From: Ahrensia sp.
GTDB lineage: Bacteria; Pseudomonadota; Alphaproteobacteria; Rhizobiales; Rhizobiaceae
DNA: 64,000 bases
Assembly (NCBI GenBank): GCA_028817895.1
Contig: JAPPOQ010000020.1
Location: 107,663 to 171,662, forward strand
Direction of reading: 5' to 3'
The notes beneath the pieces are model-generated. The model was not told the origin of the DNA and did not search any database. It was given only the letters and a program-made list of their open reading frames with translations. Below are positions 38,387 to 47,745 of the stretch, one piece after another; the first letter of the stretch is position 1, and each line of letters starts with the position of its first letter. The translations under genes were made by a program, and so were the position numbers.

Positions 38387-38615
38387 GCCTAAGCACTCCC
38401 CCAACAAAGCCCCTGCGCAATACTGCGTTTGCTTTCGTTGCATTGCAACTCTTGATTGCATCGATTGTGGATAAGCGCAGAAGAGTGACGTTCATCTCTG
38501 CACGCACGGAGCCTGGCCAACCCCGGACTGTTGAGGTCTCGGGCAGGAAGCCGTGCACCAGTTGGCAGGGGCGTCGCTGCGCAATCGTCACCGCGTTCTG
38601 CCTCAATATTGCCCT

Positions 38616-38644
38616 TTGACCTTGCGTGCTTTCCGAAACATAAG
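38616..38644 (+). promoter_or_regulatory. Promoter of the O-acetylhomoserine sulfhydrylase gene
   Basis: A -35 TTGACC (38616-38621) and -10 CATAAG (38639-38644) are 17 bp apart. The transcript would begin near 38651, about 26 nt before the start codon, which leaves no room for a riboswitch downstream of this promoter. Confidence 0.55.
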
Positions 38645-38676
38645 GAAAGCAGATTTTGGAAACTGGAAAGAACTAC

Positions 38677-39960
38677 ATGGCCCGCGAACCTGGTTTTGAC
38701 ACGCTCGCCATTCACGCCGGTGCTCAGCCGGACCCTGCGACAGGCGCCCGCATCACACCGATTTACCAGTCAACCGCCTTCGTGTTTGACGATGTGGATC
38801 ATGCCGCGTCGCTGTTTGGGCTGCAGGCATTCGGCAACATCTACACCCGCATCACCAATCCAACGACTGCAGTGCTCGAAGAACGCGTTGCGGCGCTGGA
38901 GGGTGGAACCGCCGCGCTGGCCGCTGCATCGGGTCATGCCGCGCAGTTGCTTATCATGCATGCCCTGATGCAGCCGGGTGACGAGTTCGTCGCCGCGCGC
39001 AAGCTCTATGGCGGGTCGATCAACCAATTCGGCCAGTCTTTCAAAAGTTTTGACTGGCATGTGAAATGGGCTGAAGGCCAGACGCCGGCTGATTTCGAAG
39101 CGCAGATCACCGCAAAGACCAAGGCGATCTTCATTGAAAGCCTGGCCAATCCGGGCGGTGTGGTCATGGACATCAATGGAATCGCGGAAGTGGCGCGCAA
39201 GCACCACATTCCGCTGATCGTCGATAACACGATGGCGACGCCCTATCTGTGTCGGCCGATCGAACATGGCGCCGATATCGTCGTGGAATCCGCTACGAAA
39301 TTTCTGGGCGGTCACGGCAATTCCATGGGCGGCATCATCGTTGATGGCGGCACCTTCGACTGGGGCAAGGATGACCGTTTCCCGATTCTGACGGAGCCGC
39401 GGCCTGAATATGCCGATATGGTGCTTTACGAGACGTTCGGCAATTTTGCCTTCGCAATTGCTTGCCGGGTGCTCGGCTTGCGAGACCTCGGTCCTGCCAT
39501 TTCACCCTTCAACGCGTTCCAGATCATCACAGGCATCGAAACGCTGGGCCTTCGCATGCAACGCCATTGTGACAATGCGCAAAAGGTCGCTGAATATCTG
39601 GATGGTCACGACAAGGTCGATTGGGTCTCCTATGCCGGGCTGCCCAACGACCCGCACCACAAGTTGCAGCAGCACTACATGCCCAAGGGCGCCGGCTCTG
39701 TGTTCAGTTTCGGATTGAAGGGCGGTTATCAGGCGGGCATCGATCTCGTTTCCAATCTGGAGATTTTCTCGCATCTGGCCAATCTGGGCGATACGCGTTC
39801 GCTCATCATTCATCCGGCGTCCACAACGCACAGACAGTTGGACGTTGAACAGCAAAAGGCTGCCGGAGCAGGGCCGGATGTGGTGCGTATCTCTATCGGC
39901 ATCGAAGACGCGGACGATTTGATCGCTGATCTTGATCAGGCAATGAAGCAGCTCAAATAG
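38677..39960 (+). CDS. metY: O-acetylhomoserine sulfhydrylase (aminocarboxypropyltransferase)
   Basis: The 427-residue PLP enzyme makes homocysteine from O-acetylhomoserine and sulfide, the direct sulfhydrylation route to methionine. The cofactor lysine is K208 in ESATKFLGGHGNS, and IYTRITNPTTAVLEERVAALEGG, NPGGVVMDI and the C-terminal SLIIHPASTTHRQL belong to the Cys/Met metabolism family. The length favours the acetyl-homoserine type over the shorter O-succinyl type. GGAAAG precedes ATG 38677. Homoserine, its precursor, is made by hom just downstream. Confidence 0.92.
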   Translation: MAREPGFDTLAIHAGAQPDPATGARITPIYQSTAFVFDDVDHAASLFGLQAFGNIYTRITNPTTAVLEERVAALEGGTAALAAASGHAAQLLIMHALMQPGDEFVAARKLYGGSINQFGQSFKSFDWHVKWAEGQTPADFEAQITAKTKAIFIESLANPGGVVMDINGIAEVARKHHIPLIVDNTMATPYLCRPIEHGADIVVESATKFLGGHGNSMGGIIVDGGTFDWGKDDRFPILTEPRPEYADMVLYETFGNFAFAIACRVLGLRDLGPAISPFNAFQIITGIETLGLRMQRHCDNAQKVAEYLDGHDKVDWVSYAGLPNDPHHKLQQHYMPKGAGSVFSFGLKGGYQAGIDLVSNLEIFSHLANLGDTRSLIIHPASTTHRQLDVEQQKAAGAGPDVVRISIGIEDADDLIADLDQAMKQLK

Positions 39961-39999
39961 GGTGAAAGCGCGCTGAAAACGTTGGAACGGTTGGAGAAG

Positions 40000-40392
40000 A
40001 TGGGAGATCAGAGGAGACAGCCTTTGGCGACCCGGTTGCTGATCAGAGCGGAGGCATTGGTTGTGCTTGCGATTTTCGTGAGTGGTTGCACCAGCACGTC
40101 CACAATCTCCGATCTCTTTGCCGTGGAAACCGCACCGCAGCGCCAGACCGAGGCGACAAATACGGGAACCTTCCCCACCGTTGGCCGGGTTCCGGTCGGC
40201 GCCACTTCGCAATTGTCGCCCTCGCAAACCCGCGCTGAAAAGCAGGAGCTCGTGCGTGCAGCCGCCAAGGGGCGCTGGCAGGCAAACGTCAATTCCCGCA
40301 CGGCCTATGATGCCGAGGTCGCCCGGCTTCGCAAACTGGCACAGGACCAGCAAAAGCGGCGGGAGGAGGCCTTGAAGGCGGCTGCCGAATAG
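40000..40392 (+). CDS. Small lipoprotein of unknown function
   Basis: The 130-residue product has an N-terminal basic region, a hydrophobic stretch and a lipobox VSGC near residue 29, so it should be a lipid-anchored envelope protein. The mature part is polar and ends in a charged helix (EVARLRKLAQDQQKRREEALKAAAE). I remember similar small lipoproteins in rhizobia, but no function. GGAGAAG directly precedes ATG 40000. It lies between the sulfhydrylase gene and hom on the same strand. Confidence 0.65.
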   Translation: MGDQRRQPLATRLLIRAEALVVLAIFVSGCTSTSTISDLFAVETAPQRQTEATNTGTFPTVGRVPVGATSQLSPSQTRAEKQELVRAAAKGRWQANVNSRTAYDAEVARLRKLAQDQQKRREEALKAAAE

Positions 40393-40508
40393 GCGGGCCA
40401 TTTGCTTGCATCCCAACCGGTGGGACGTTGCAAAGCGTGACGAAAGCGGGCAATCACCGGGCATCGAAATGTCCTTCGGGGCGTGGATTGAAAGCGGGCA
40501 AATCAACC

Positions 40509-41819
40509 ATGGACGCACCTCTTCGCATCGGTCTTGCGGGGCTTGGAACCGTCGGCACCTCACTGATTTCGTTGCTTTCCCGTCAGGCTGATCTTCTGGC
40601 GCAACGTTGCGGGCGCCCGTTGCAGATCACCGCAATCAACGCGCGCGACAAGTCGAAAGATCGTGGCGTTTCGCTGGCCAATATGCAGTGGGAAGAAGAC
40701 CCGGTCGCGCTGGCCAAAAGCGATGAGATCGATGTTTTTGTCGAACTCATGGGCGGTGAGGATGATCCGGCCCTGTCATCCGTCACCGCGGCGCTGGAAG
40801 CGGGCAAACATGTGGTCACCGCAAACAAGGCGCTTCTTGCCAAGCATGGCGTCGCCTTGGCCGATCTGGCGGAGGAGCGCGGGCTTCTGCTCAATTACGA
40901 AGCGGCTGTGGCGGGGGGCATCCCCATCATCAAGGTGATGCGGGAATCGCTCACTTCCAACGCTGTTTCGCGCGTGTTCGGCATTTTGAACGGCACCTGC
41001 AATTACATCCTCACGCGCATGGAGACTGACCGTATTTCGTTTGACGAATGCCTGGCCGATGCGCAGGCGCTCGGCTTTGCCGAAGCCGATCCGACATTCG
41101 ACATTGAGGGCAATGACACCGCGCACAAGCTTGCGATTCTGGCCAGCCTTGCTTTCGGAACACGCATCGCGCCCGATGCGATTTATCTGGAGGGCATCAC
41201 AAGCATCACGATTGAAGACATCGAAGCGGCGCGTGATCTTGGCTATCGCATTAAGTTGCTGGGCGTAGCGACCAAGACGGCGGGTGGCGTGGAAAGCCGT
41301 GTCCACCCTGCCATGGTGCCATTGGGCTCGGCCATTGCGGAAATTGGCGGGGTCACCAACGCGGTTGCGGTCGAGGCCGATACCGTTGGTTCGCTCATGA
41401 TGTCGGGGCCGGGAGCAGGGGGCGATGCCACAGCATCCGCAGTTGCCGGAGACATTTGCGACATAGCCAAATCTCGACCGGGCCATCAGCACGGCCCCGT
41501 CCTTGGTCAACCTGCCGGGACGCTTTTGCCGCATGAACGGGCGCCCATGGCTTCGCATGCCGGTGGCTATTTCATCCGCATGAGCACAGTTGATCAGCCG
41601 GGCACCATGGCGAGCATTGCCACGCGCATGGCACAGCAGGAGATCAGCCTTGAATCCATCGTTCAGCGCAAGGTGCGTGACGATACGGGTGCCGCGCCAA
41701 TCATTCTGGTGACGCATGAGACGACCGAACAAGCGATACGCAAGGCACTTGAAGGTATCGCTGCGGACGGTCGGCTCAAGGGTGAGGCACAGATGATCCG
41801 CATTGAAAAGCTGGCATAG
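40509..41819 (+). CDS. hom: Homoserine dehydrogenase
   Basis: The 436-residue enzyme reduces aspartate semialdehyde to homoserine for threonine and methionine. The N-terminal Rossmann motif is RIGLAGLGTVGTSLI. The catalytic region has NKALLAKHG, NYEAAVAGGIPIIKVMRESL and GILNGTCNYILTRM, and a C-terminal ACT domain (YFIRMSTVDQPGTMASIATRM) suggests feedback control by threonine. ATG 40509 fits the family; the ORF upstream of it lacks homology. Confidence 0.96.
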   Translation: MDAPLRIGLAGLGTVGTSLISLLSRQADLLAQRCGRPLQITAINARDKSKDRGVSLANMQWEEDPVALAKSDEIDVFVELMGGEDDPALSSVTAALEAGKHVVTANKALLAKHGVALADLAEERGLLLNYEAAVAGGIPIIKVMRESLTSNAVSRVFGILNGTCNYILTRMETDRISFDECLADAQALGFAEADPTFDIEGNDTAHKLAILASLAFGTRIAPDAIYLEGITSITIEDIEAARDLGYRIKLLGVATKTAGGVESRVHPAMVPLGSAIAEIGGVTNAVAVEADTVGSLMMSGPGAGGDATASAVAGDICDIAKSRPGHQHGPVLGQPAGTLLPHERAPMASHAGGYFIRMSTVDQPGTMASIATRMAQQEISLESIVQRKVRDDTGAAPIILVTHETTEQAIRKALEGIAADGRLKGEAQMIRIEKLA

Positions 41820-41851
41820 AACGAGCCAAACACTTCACCCGGTATTTGCTC

Positions 41852-41879
41852 TTGCATCTGAGGCAAAAGGCGCTATACC
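41852..41879 (+). promoter_or_regulatory. Promoter of the rpsB-tsf transcript
   Basis: The -35 TTGCAT (41852-41857) and -10 TATACC (41874-41879) are 16 bp apart. The transcript would begin near 41886, leaving a leader of about 165 nt with at least one stem (ACACGC/GCGTGT at about 41890-41905). Such a leader could carry S2 autoregulation, which is known in other bacteria. Confidence 0.5.
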
Positions 41880-42050
41880 GCCGCTTATTCCACACGCGGA
41901 AGCGTGTCGGTCGCGGGATTGCCCGGCTTGCAGCCGAGTTCCCCTCAGCCCCCAGTCAAGAATGACATGGCATTGATCGACACTCCGGTGCGCGGCGAAG
42001 TCCGCGTGTTTTTCCGCGGAGGTTCAACCGGTAAAGGAGAGATGCGAGCC

Positions 42051-43214
42051 ATGGCTCTGCCCGATTTTTCTATGCGCCAATTGCTGGAAGCAGGCGTACA
42101 TTTTGGTCACCAGACACATCGCTGGAACCCGAAGATGGATCGTTACATCTTCGGCAAACGCAACAACATCCATATTCTTGATCTGTCGCAGACCGTGCCG
42201 CTGTTGCACACGGCGCTGAAGCAGATCTCAGACACGGTGGCCAAAGGTGGTCGTGTGCTGTTCGTCGGCACCAAGCGTGCAGCCTCTGAGCCTGTGGCGG
42301 ACGCCGCACGCCGCTCGGCGCAGTATTACGTCAATGCCCGCTGGCTCGGCGGCATGTTGACCAACTGGAAAACCATCTCCAACTCCATCAAGCGCCTGCG
42401 TGAGCTGGAAGAGACGCTTTCCGGTGAGGCGAACTACACCAAGAAAGAGCTTTTGAACCTCACGCGCGAACGCGACAAACTCGAGCGCGCCCTAGGCGGC
42501 ATCAAGGATATGGGCGGCACGCCCGACCTGATTTTCGTGATCGATACCAACAAGGAAGCGATTGCGATCCAAGAAGCGCGCAAGCTGAGCATTCCTGTTT
42601 GCGCAGTGCTTGATTCGAACTCCGATACGTCCAATGTCGACTATCCGATACCTGGCAATGACGACGCGGCCCGAGCAATTGCGCTGTATTGTGATCTGGT
42701 CGCCAAGGCGGCAATTGATGGCATTGCACGTCAGCAGGGAGCCTCCGGCGTCGATCTTGGCGCTCAGGAAGAAGCGCCGCGTGAAACGGTTCTCGATGAT
42801 GTTACCGATACTGCAAAAGATGTCGTAACCACTGCGACGGACGCAACTGCTGACACCGCCAGCGCGGCGACAGACGTCATCTCTGCGGCTGCAGCAAGCG
42901 CGGCTGAAATGGCGGGCGATGCGGCAGCAGCTGTGGCCGATACCGCTTCATCCGCTGCTGAGACGGTCAACGAAGCTGCTGCTACCTCCGGGCCCCTGTT
43001 TGCTGCGCCGGAAGGCGAGGGCGATGCGCTGACCGAAATCAAGGGCATCGGACCGGTGGCTGAAGGCCAGCTCAAAGAGCAGGGCATCACCACGTTCAAG
43101 CAGATCGCCGAACTGACCGCCGAGGATATCGTCAAAGTCGATGAATATATGCCTTTCTCGGCGGCGCAGATCGAGGACTGGCAGGCGCAGGCAAAGGCCA
43201 AGCTTTCCGGCTGA
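42051..43214 (+). CDS. rpsB: 30S ribosomal protein S2 with a C-terminal helix-hairpin-helix-like extension
   Basis: Residues 1 to about 250 are standard S2 ([20 protein letters not shown], then [10 protein letters not shown], then [15 protein letters not shown]). Usual S2 ends there, but this protein has 387 residues. Residues 250-317 are an Ala/Thr/Asp-rich linker, and 322-387 form a small domain with [20 protein letters not shown], like helix-hairpin-helix tails seen on some other alphaproteobacterial proteins, including certain L21. ATG 42051 gives the conserved [10 protein letters not shown] start; AAAGGAG lies 11 bp upstream. It heads the rpsB-tsf pair. Confidence 0.95.
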   Translation: MALPDFSMRQLLEAGVHFGHQTHRWNPKMDRYIFGKRNNIHILDLSQTVPLLHTALKQISDTVAKGGRVLFVGTKRAASEPVADAARRSAQYYVNARWLGGMLTNWKTISNSIKRLRELEETLSGEANYTKKELLNLTRERDKLERALGGIKDMGGTPDLIFVIDTNKEAIAIQEARKLSIPVCAVLDSNSDTSNVDYPIPGNDDAARAIALYCDLVAKAAIDGIARQQGASGVDLGAQEEAPRETVLDDVTDTAKDVVTTATDATADTASAATDVISAAAASAAEMAGDAAAAVADTASSAAETVNEAAATSGPLFAAPEGEGDALTEIKGIGPVAEGQLKEQGITTFKQIAELTAEDIVKVDEYMPFSAAQIEDWQAQAKAKLSG

Positions 43215-43434
43215 TCCGGTGCAGGCGCCGCGGGCTGATCTTGTTATCGCGCGGCGCGACACCATTTAGGCGAAGAGGTTGCTGGTCAACGCGCAAACCT
43301 TTGTGCTCAGGCCAGCGACAGCTTCCAGTTCGCGATGGCACGGTGGTGTCTCGTTATCGCGAAACCGCTCAAACGCAAAATGCAAGAAAATGGCAGGCCG
43401 CAAAGGCTCGTGCCGTATATGAAAGGACCCGATG

Positions 43435-44361
43435 ATGGCCATTACCGCATCGATGGTGAAAGAACTGCGTGAAAAAACCGGCGCAGGCATGATGGATTGC
43501 AAAACCGCACTGAACGAAACGGGTGGCGACGTTGAGGCCGCTATCGACTGGTTGCGCAAGAAAGGCATGGCACAGGCTGACAAGAAGTCCGGTCGTACGG
43601 CTGCTGACGGTCTTGTGGGCGTTGCTGCCTCCGGCGCCAAAGCGGCGATTGTCGAAGTGAATGCCGAGACGGATTTCGTTGCCCGCAACGAGAATTTTCA
43701 GACGCTGGTGCGTGGAATCGCCAACACGGCGCTGCACACGGACGGAGCGGTTGATGCCATTTCCAGTGGCGATCTCGATGGCACCACCGTGGCTGATGCG
43801 ATCACCAAAGCGATTGCAACGATTGGCGAGAATATGAACCTGCGCCGCGCAGCCGTTCTGGAAGTTTCAGATGGTGTTGTCGCCTCATACATTCATAACG
43901 CGGCTGCCGAAAATCTCGGCAAGATCGGCGTGCTCGTGGCTCTGGAATCAACCGGTGACACGGCCGCTCTTGGCGCGATTGGCAAACAGGTGGCGATGCA
44001 TGTAGCCGCGACCAACCCGCTGGCTGCAACCAAGGATGACATGGACCCGGATGTGGTGGAGCGCGAGAAGAAAATCTTCTCCGATTCGGCTAAGGAATCC
44101 GGCAAGCCGGACAACATCATCGAAAAGATGGTGGAAGGGCGTATTCGCAAATTCTTCGAAGAGAATGTGCTGATGTCGCAAACTTTTGTCATCACGGGTG
44201 AAGGTTCGGTGGAAGCTGCGTTGAAGGCTGCAGAGGCAGATGTCGGTGCACCGATCGCGCTGAAAGGCTTCGTTCGCTATCAGCTTGGTGAGGGCATCGA
44301 AAAAGAAGTCGATGATCTCGCTGCGGAAGTCGCAAAAATGAACAAGGGCGACGACAGCTGA
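43435..44361 (+). CDS. tsf: Elongation factor Ts
   Basis: The 308-residue guanine-nucleotide exchange factor for EF-Tu has the N-terminal UBA-like signature [19 protein letters not shown] and the core [17 protein letters not shown] second conserved loop is [24 protein letters not shown]. Two adjacent ATGs (43432 and 43435) are possible; the second matches the usual MAITA start and has better spacing to AAAGGA. A 220-bp gap with an 8-bp GC-rich stem (43225-43257) separates it from rpsB. Confidence 0.97.
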   Translation: MAITASMVKELREKTGAGMMDCKTALNETGGDVEAAIDWLRKKGMAQADKKSGRTAADGLVGVAASGAKAAIVEVNAETDFVARNENFQTLVRGIANTALHTDGAVDAISSGDLDGTTVADAITKAIATIGENMNLRRAAVLEVSDGVVASYIHNAAAENLGKIGVLVALESTGDTAALGAIGKQVAMHVAATNPLAATKDDMDPDVVEREKKIFSDSAKESGKPDNIIEKMVEGRIRKFFEENVLMSQTFVITGEGSVEAALKAAEADVGAPIALKGFVRYQLGEGIEKEVDDLAAEVAKMNKGDDS

Positions 44362-44399
44362 ACGCACTTGAAGCCAGCGCGCTTCAAACGGAAGTTGAG

Positions 44400-44431
44400 C
44401 GGGCACTGCGCATCGGCGCGGTGCCCGTTTT
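44400..44431 (+). terminator. Terminator after tsf
   Basis: A 7-bp stem CGGGCAC/GTGCCCG extends into an inner GCGC/GCGC stem with ATCG loop, and four T residues follow. It lies 40 bp after the tsf stop and separates rpsB-tsf from pyrH. Confidence 0.8.
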
Positions 44432-44534
44432 GATTCAAGCGCGCAGTCTTCCGCGTGACATGACGGCGTGGCTCGTGTATCCGCGCATGCATGAAGAGAC
44501 CGGCGGTGTGTAACCGCCTTGCTATTTGGCCGTT

Positions 44535-45254
44535 ATGAGCACGCCAGACTATTCTCGTATTCTCTACAAGATATCAGGCGAAGCCCTGATGGGATCACAG
44601 CCCTTCGGCATTGATCCGGCCATGGTGGAGCGTGTCGCAAGCGATGTGGTTGAAGCACGCCAGACCGGTGTTTCCATTGCACTGGTGGTCGGCGGCGGCA
44701 ACATCTTCCGGGGCGTTCAACTGGCGGCGCGGGGTGCAGACCGTGTGACAGGCGACCACATGGGTATGCTCGCTATCATTATGAACGCACTTTCGTTGCG
44801 CATGGCGTTTGAAGACCAAGGGGTGCCGACAACCGTTTTGTCGGGGCTCGCCGTTCCGCAGGTTTGTGACAGCTTCACCCAGCGCGGTATGATCGCCGCA
44901 CGAGACGCCGGCGATGTGCTCATTTTTGCCGGCGGAACAGGGTCTCCCTATTTTACCTCAGACACTGGGGCGGCCTTGCGTGCGGCTGAGTTCGGTGCCG
45001 ATGCAATCTTCAAGGGCACGCAGGTCGACGGTGTCTACAGTGCCGATCCACGCAAGGATAAAAGCGCGACCCGATATGATGCGCTCACCCATGATGATCT
45101 GCTGGAACAGCGCCTGGGAATCATGGATGCGTCCGCGGTGGCCCTGTCGCGCGACAATGGCATTGATCTTGTGGTCTTTTCGATCCACAAGCCGGGGGAA
45201 CTGGCGCGCGTGCTCAGGGGCGGGGGCACATTCACGCGCGTGAGCGCTTCGTAA
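44535..45254 (+). CDS. pyrH: UMP kinase
   Basis: The 239-residue hexameric kinase converts UMP to UDP. It has the amino-acid-kinase motifs YKISGEALMG, VVGGGNIFRG, GDHMGMLAIIMNALSL and AEFGADAIFKGTQVDGVYSADP. ATG 44535 is preferred over a TTG at 44526. It is followed by frr after 15 bp, the usual order in bacteria. Confidence 0.97.
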   Translation: MSTPDYSRILYKISGEALMGSQPFGIDPAMVERVASDVVEARQTGVSIALVVGGGNIFRGVQLAARGADRVTGDHMGMLAIIMNALSLRMAFEDQGVPTTVLSGLAVPQVCDSFTQRGMIAARDAGDVLIFAGGTGSPYFTSDTGAALRAAEFGADAIFKGTQVDGVYSADPRKDKSATRYDALTHDDLLEQRLGIMDASAVALSRDNGIDLVVFSIHKPGELARVLRGGGTFTRVSAS

Positions 45255-45269
45255 AGTGAGGAAAGTGGC

Positions 45270-45830
45270 ATGGCCGAAGGCATTGATCTCAACGACATAA
45301 AGAAGCGTATGCAGGGCGCGATCACGGCCTTTCAGAAAGATCTCGCCGGTCTGCGCACAGGGCGCGCTTCAGCTGCGATTCTGGAGCCGGTCATGGTTGA
45401 TGCCTACGGCCAAAAGATGCCGATCAATCAGGTGTCCAATGTCAGCGCTCCAGAACCCAAGCTGATCACCGTCAATATTTGGGACAAGAGCATGGTAGGC
45501 CCGGTGGACAAGGCCATTCGCGAAGCCGGTCTCGGCCTTAATCCGGTCATTGATGGGCAAAACCTTCGCATTCCGCTTCCCGATCTCAACGAAGAGCGCC
45601 GCCGCGAACTGGTAAGGGTCGCCAAAGGCTATGCGGAAGACGCGAAAGTTGCTGTGCGTCACGTGCGCCGCGACGCGATGGAGACGCTCAAAAAGGCCGA
45701 AAAGGACAAGGAAATCGGCCAGGACGATGCCCGCGCGTCCTCCGACAAGGTTGAAAAGCTGACCGGTGAGATGGTGTCCGAAATTGACAGCGTTCTCGAC
45801 GTCAAGGAAACGGAAATCATGCAGGTCTAA
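45270..45830 (+). CDS. frr: Ribosome recycling factor
   Basis: The 186-residue, tRNA-like protein splits post-termination ribosomes together with EF-G. It shows the usual three-helix-bundle sequence with [36 protein letters not shown] and the [25 protein letters not shown] stretch (split here only for reading). It belongs to the pyrH-frr-uppS-cdsA run. Confidence 0.97.
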   Translation: MAEGIDLNDIKKRMQGAITAFQKDLAGLRTGRASAAILEPVMVDAYGQKMPINQVSNVSAPEPKLITVNIWDKSMVGPVDKAIREAGLGLNPVIDGQNLRIPLPDLNEERRRELVRVAKGYAEDAKVAVRHVRRDAMETLKKAEKDKEIGQDDARASSDKVEKLTGEMVSEIDSVLDVKETEIMQV

Positions 45831-45863
45831 TTCGCGTTTCTCGATATGCGGCTGGAACACGAC

Positions 45864-46592
45864 ATGACCCTCTCGACCTGCATACCCGAGCATGTTGCCA
45901 TCATTATGGATGGCAACGGGCGTTGGGCGCAGGCTCGTGGCCTGCCTCGCACACAGGGCCATCGCAAAGGTGTCGAGGCCGTGCGCGCAGCCGTTCGTGC
46001 AGCCGGTGAACTCGGCATCAGAACGCTGACGCTGTTTTCCTTCTCTTCGGAGAACTGGTCTCGCCCCGAATCTGAGATCAACGATCTGATGGGGCTTTTG
46101 AAGCTCTTCATTCGCCGAGATCTCGCCGACCTTCACAAGGAAAATGTGCGCGTCTGCGTGATCGGAGCACGCCACAACGTACCGGATGACATTCTACCTC
46201 TGCTGGAGGATGCGGAGAATCTCACGCGTGAGAACACGGCGACCAGGCTGGTCATTGCCTTCAATTATGGCGGCAGAGACGATATTGTCCGCGCCGCGCG
46301 TCGTCTGGGGCGACAGGTTGCGGCCGGGACGCTTGATCCGGACGCCATTGACGCGAAGGCTCTGGCCGGGGCCCTCGATACAGCTGACTGGCGCGATCCT
46401 GATTTGATCATCCGCACTTCGGGCGAGAAGCGCCTGTCGAACTTTCTAATGTGGCAGGCGGCCTATTCGGAGTTCGTCTTTCTAGACTGTCTTTGGCCGG
46501 ATTTTGACAAAGCTGCCTTTGAGGCGGCCATTGTGGAATATGCAAGCCGTACGCGCCGGTTCGGGGCTGTTGAAGCGCGGGCCGTTACATGA
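45864..46592 (+). CDS. uppS: Isoprenyl transferase (undecaprenyl diphosphate synthase)
   Basis: The 242-residue cis-prenyltransferase builds the C55 carrier lipid for peptidoglycan and LPS. It has [17 protein letters not shown] with the catalytic Asp, [13 protein letters not shown] and the C-terminal [18 protein letters not shown]. The last usually reads SGE-RxSNFxxWQ. Start codons at 45846 and 45864 are both possible. Its stop overlaps the ATG of cdsA by 4 bp. Confidence 0.96.
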   Translation: MTLSTCIPEHVAIIMDGNGRWAQARGLPRTQGHRKGVEAVRAAVRAAGELGIRTLTLFSFSSENWSRPESEINDLMGLLKLFIRRDLADLHKENVRVCVIGARHNVPDDILPLLEDAENLTRENTATRLVIAFNYGGRDDIVRAARRLGRQVAAGTLDPDAIDAKALAGALDTADWRDPDLIIRTSGEKRLSNFLMWQAAYSEFVFLDCLWPDFDKAAFEAAIVEYASRTRRFGAVEARAVT

Positions 46593-47398
46593 CTGCGCCG
46601 CAGCGAACCCGTTTTCGTGAAACGGAGCTTGGGCTGCGCATCGCCTCTGCCATCGTCCTTTTGATCGTCATTCTGTCGGCGGCGTGGGTCGGCGGGTGGG
46701 TCTTTGCGCTTTTGTGCGGCGCTTTGTCCGGCGTTCTGTTTTACGAATGGCTGGCGATGGTTTCGCGTACCCCATTTGATATGCCGGAAGCGGTTTTGAC
46801 GCTGGGCTTCGCCTTTTTGCTGCTCATGTGCCTGATCGGATATCCGCTGACAGGTCTCATTGTGATGCTGGTGGTGGGCTTCATCATCGAGTGGCTGACC
46901 GACGGAATTGAACGTGAGGATGTGCGCTGGATCGGTTTGGGAGCGCTTTATTGCGCCATACCCGCTTTCGCGCTGCCGATCATTCGCGACAATTCAGGAT
47001 TTGGGCTTTTGCTATTGTTGTTTCTCATCGTTTGGGTAACCGACATCGGCGCCTATTTCGCCGGACGTCATTTTGGCGGGCCCAAATTGATGCCCGCCAT
47101 CTCGCCGAAGAAAACCTGGTCCGGCGCCATTGGTGGGCTGGTTTGCGCAGTCGCTGTCGCCTTGATCTTTGGCGCATTGTCGGGGTCGATAAGCCCTTGG
47201 CCGGCCGCACTGTTTGCAGCCTTTCTTTCGATCGCCTCACAGATTGGCGATCTGTTTGAGAGCTGGGTGAAGCGCCGGGTCAATGTGAAAGATTCAAGCG
47301 GCCTTATTCCCGGGCATGGTGGATTTTTGGACCGTGTTGATGGCCTTTCAGTGGCCGCTTTGCCTGTCGGAATTCTGGTCCTGTTAAGCTTGCCTTGA
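46589..47398 (+). CDS. cdsA: Phosphatidate cytidylyltransferase
   Basis: The 269-residue inner-membrane enzyme makes CDP-diacylglycerol for phospholipid synthesis. It has about eight membrane segments and the CdsA signature near the C-terminus ([20 protein letters not shown], then [13 protein letters not shown]). It is translationally coupled to uppS. In many bacteria dxr follows; here a repeat element and rseP follow. Confidence 0.95.
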   Translation: MTAPQRTRFRETELGLRIASAIVLLIVILSAAWVGGWVFALLCGALSGVLFYEWLAMVSRTPFDMPEAVLTLGFAFLLLMCLIGYPLTGLIVMLVVGFIIEWLTDGIEREDVRWIGLGALYCAIPAFALPIIRDNSGFGLLLLLFLIVWVTDIGAYFAGRHFGGPKLMPAISPKKTWSGAIGGLVCAVAVALIFGALSGSISPWPAALFAAFLSIASQIGDLFESWVKRRVNVKDSSGLIPGHGGFLDRVDGLSVAALPVGILVLLSLP

Positions 47399-47525
47399 GC
47401 GATACGGTGTATACTCCTGCTTGGTGTGCTATTGCCGCAACGTCTTATTAACATGAAGATGGTCATTCGATTGCCGCTATCTTGAAGCAGATTGCGCCGC
47501 CAAGGTGAGGCATCTTGCTGATGCC

Positions 47526-47710
47526 AGAGCAAGTCTCGCCCAGATTGGAGCAGTTTGATGGGATGGATTTTTCAGTCTGGCAAGGCGCGTGCGACACAGT
47601 GGTGCGGGCACCACAAGTTCGTGCGCAACACGGTCAGGGCGCAAAAGAACAAGTTCAAACGATTCAATCTGAGCGAGATTTGCTCTAGAGATCGGGGCGA
47701 GATTTGCTCT
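47526..47710 (-). mobile_element. MITE-like inverted-repeat element, family 2, copy 2 with inverted interior
   Basis: The unit runs from AGAGCAAGTCTCGCCCAG at 47526 to the end GAGATTTGCTCT at 47686; a second partial right end, GGGGCGAGATTTGCTCT, follows at 47694-47710. The first 55 bp match the left end of the copy at 14664 in direct orientation. The stretch at 47585-47670 matches positions 14832-14900 of that copy in reverse complement. It fills most of the 347-bp gap between cdsA and rseP; the first 127 bp of this gap show nothing clear. Confidence 0.8.
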
Positions 47711-47745
47711 AAACCAGCCGCCCGGAATGGAAGTGACACGACATT

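Noticed and set aside
38462..38676. SAM-II riboswitch before the O-acetylhomoserine sulfhydrylase gene
   Set aside because: The conserved SAM-II core was not found, and the likely promoter lies only about 33 bp before the start codon. A partial stem (GCACGG/CCGTGC) near 38500-38556 is too weak to call.
39502..40563. 353-codon minus-strand ORF across the sulfhydrylase, lipoprotein and hom starts
   Set aside because: It spans three genes on the other strand, including promoter regions, and has no domain or ribosome site.
40776..41732. 318-codon minus-strand ORF inside hom
   Set aside because: It is a shadow of the homoserine dehydrogenase gene without any family signature.
47399..47745. Expected dxr gene between cdsA and rseP
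   Set aside because: Only a repeat element and short unmarked sequence lie there; in this bacterial group dxr can be elsewhere, so no gene loss is claimed.
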